Below are positions 62,216-64,000 of a stretch of DNA of 64,000 nucleotides, one piece after another. Origin of the DNA: Salminus brasiliensis (lineage: Eukaryota > Chordata > Actinopteri > Characiformes > Bryconidae); the NCBI RefSeq assembly GCF_030463535.1, contig NC_132887.1, forward strand, positions 21,036,943-21,100,942, in the 5' to 3' direction. A program made the position numbers and the translations under genes. Numbering within the stretch: position 1 is the stretch's first letter; each line of letters starts with the position of its first letter. A model generated the notes under the pieces. It made no database searches and had not been told where the DNA came from. It saw nothing but the letters and a program-made list of their open reading frames with translations.

Positions 62216-62780
62216 CTGAAGATGAAAAGCAATTAAAAGACAGTGAAACAAAAGAGTGTACGCGTGTAGGATTACAATTGGCTAGTGAATTGAATTCAGA
62301 AGACATGGTGTACTCTTTTTCTGATTTACCACCATTTTACCATAGTCAACATTATAATGAAAGACCGTAAGGCCACAAGCATGTCCACTGGCCATTTAGG
62401 ATAATGAATAAAAGGATGATAATAGATATTGTAGCTCCTGGCTCCCAGCACCACCAATCAGTGGCTATATTCTCAATGCACAATTTGTGCAGAGAAGGGT
62501 GTTTTATCTACGAAAAAACTGAATAACTGCAGGATGCATACAGAGAAACATAATCTGGCAAATATTCTTTACATTGTGTGAGAATTTTACCATGAGCAGC
62601 CTAACAGAAATATTCTAAAATTAGTACTATAATGCTCCATAATTTTCATTGAAAAGTTTATTTTTTCCCCTTTAGTAAAGTTGCCGTTTCTGAGATACAA
62701 GGTTTGTGCGGTTTCCATAAGATGTTGGTAATATATTTGTTGGTTGGGTTCCACTGGAAGATTTATTTTAATGAAGGACT

Positions 62781-62856
<76 letters not shown>

Positions 62857-64000
62857 TGTTTAATAGTAACTACATATACTGGGATTCTTTGAGGAGCGTT
62901 TCGGAACAGGAAACACATAAAATCACATTGTATTGCTAATGTATGTATATAATATTGGTGCGTTTTGAGCAAATAAACACTTACTGATGATTGTCAAGCT
63001 TTTTATACAGCACTGTATACTGCATAATATGCCAAAACACTGAAATACCAGCTGAAATACTGAAATAGTGTACCAGCCACCAAACAGCACTGCCTTTACC
63101 ATCCCCATGAATTGTGAAAGTCAGGTTCCATAAGATCTCATCCATGAATTACATTCTTCTGAGTAATCTGCTCATACATCACTCCGACAGCCACCATGAC
63201 ATCTATTGTGCATCTGTCATCAGCACAACATCTAAAAAGCAAATGTATCTCCAGACTCAGTGAGTGCTTCTTTAATTGGTCTGAGACGATTTGGATGGGA
63301 TTCAGTTGCAGTAACATGTTGTACTGCACTTTTAACCACTTGCAACTGAAGCTGTGAGGCCACTGCAAGAAATTAATCAAGACAGTCAAACCGCACAGGC
63401 ACTCGGTACACAATGAGTCATCCGAAGCTGCAACTGCACATGGCCTTGAAACTGTGCAACTTTCTCTTCCTGGTGCTGACAAATGACCTCAGCAGGAGCG
63501 AATGCTCGTGATTTCCTGGGCCTGAGAAAGGAGGATTCGCTCAGCACGCTGAAAAATGATGAAGCCAGTGCTCAGGCCACAAATAGCTCCTGTATAAAGG
63601 GAAGCGGTTTTTGAGTGTATAATACTTCAACAGAAAGTCAGCGGTCAAAGCAAAGGGCAGCCTGTATTTATGAGAGTTCTGAGGGTTTTGCAGGTGTCCT
63701 GTTTAGGGTTTTTCTCTGCAGGGTTTTTATTTATTCAGGATTACAGGAGAAATATGAATAATAATACAAATAATAACAACAATAATAAGTAGATCCAGTC
63801 TACCTTGAAAGCTTCATGTGTTATGAAGCTTATTCTTTCATCGTTTCTGCTCCTTGATTTGGTTGGATGTTTTAAGAAAGGCATTAATGAGAAGCATGAG
63901 TGACACCAACTAGACATAGTTGGGCTCACGTCTACACTCTGGACTCTTTGGGCTCTGGAATCAAACTCTGATAGGCGATGGTCTCTCTCCTACTCAGGAG
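62216..64000 (-). other. sh3yl1 intron running off the window
   Basis: I searched it for the exon that should precede 62215 (text like SAPSAIGIAGLGGGFEIG) and did not find it. It contains a (TA)n run at 62782-62852 and otherwise nothing I can name. Confidence 0.5.
62782..62852. repeat. (TA)n microsatellite
   Basis: A pure TA run of about 70 bases. Confidence 0.95.

Overview
This is a vertebrate, very probably teleost fish, nuclear genomic window. Coding exons are split by introns with GT/AG ends. The rest is AT-rich non-coding DNA holding fish-type mobile elements (Tc1-like transposons, short non-autonomous elements, tRNA-derived SINEs, non-LTR retrotransposons) and many (TA)n and (CA)n microsatellites. 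I see no bacterial operon, CRISPR array or viral genome. The species is not determined; an otophysan-type fish is a guess from the repeat families.

Layout. (1) 1-22.3 kb, plus strand: the 3' seven coding exons of a Nance-Horan-syndrome family gene, called nhsl1 here. It has one 3.3-kb central exon and ends at 21168, with a poly(A) signal at 22313. Its 5' exons lie before the window. (2) 26.46-27.21 kb, plus strand: a short GC-rich open frame with a good start context and its own poly(A) signals; I do not recognise it. (3) 30.58-45.75 kb, plus strand: a complete ten-exon gene for a 510-residue, twelve-helix SLC22-type transporter. One intron holds two nested LINEs. (4) 48.27-62.2 kb, minus strand: the 3' six coding exons of sh3yl1 (C-terminal half of the SYLF domain, linker, SH3 domain). 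It is convergent with the transporter, and its 5' exons lie beyond 64 kb.

The three recognised genes do not form a pathway. NHS-family proteins and SH3YL1 both work at the actin/membrane interface, and the transporter is a plasma-membrane carrier. Their order looks like ordinary conserved vertebrate synteny. I did not find an unmistakable new biological system. The observations most worth testing are the orphan reading frame at 26.5 kb, two coding-like segments inside the last sh3yl1 intron, a direct repeat flanking a conserved nhsl1 exon, and the nested LINE pair.
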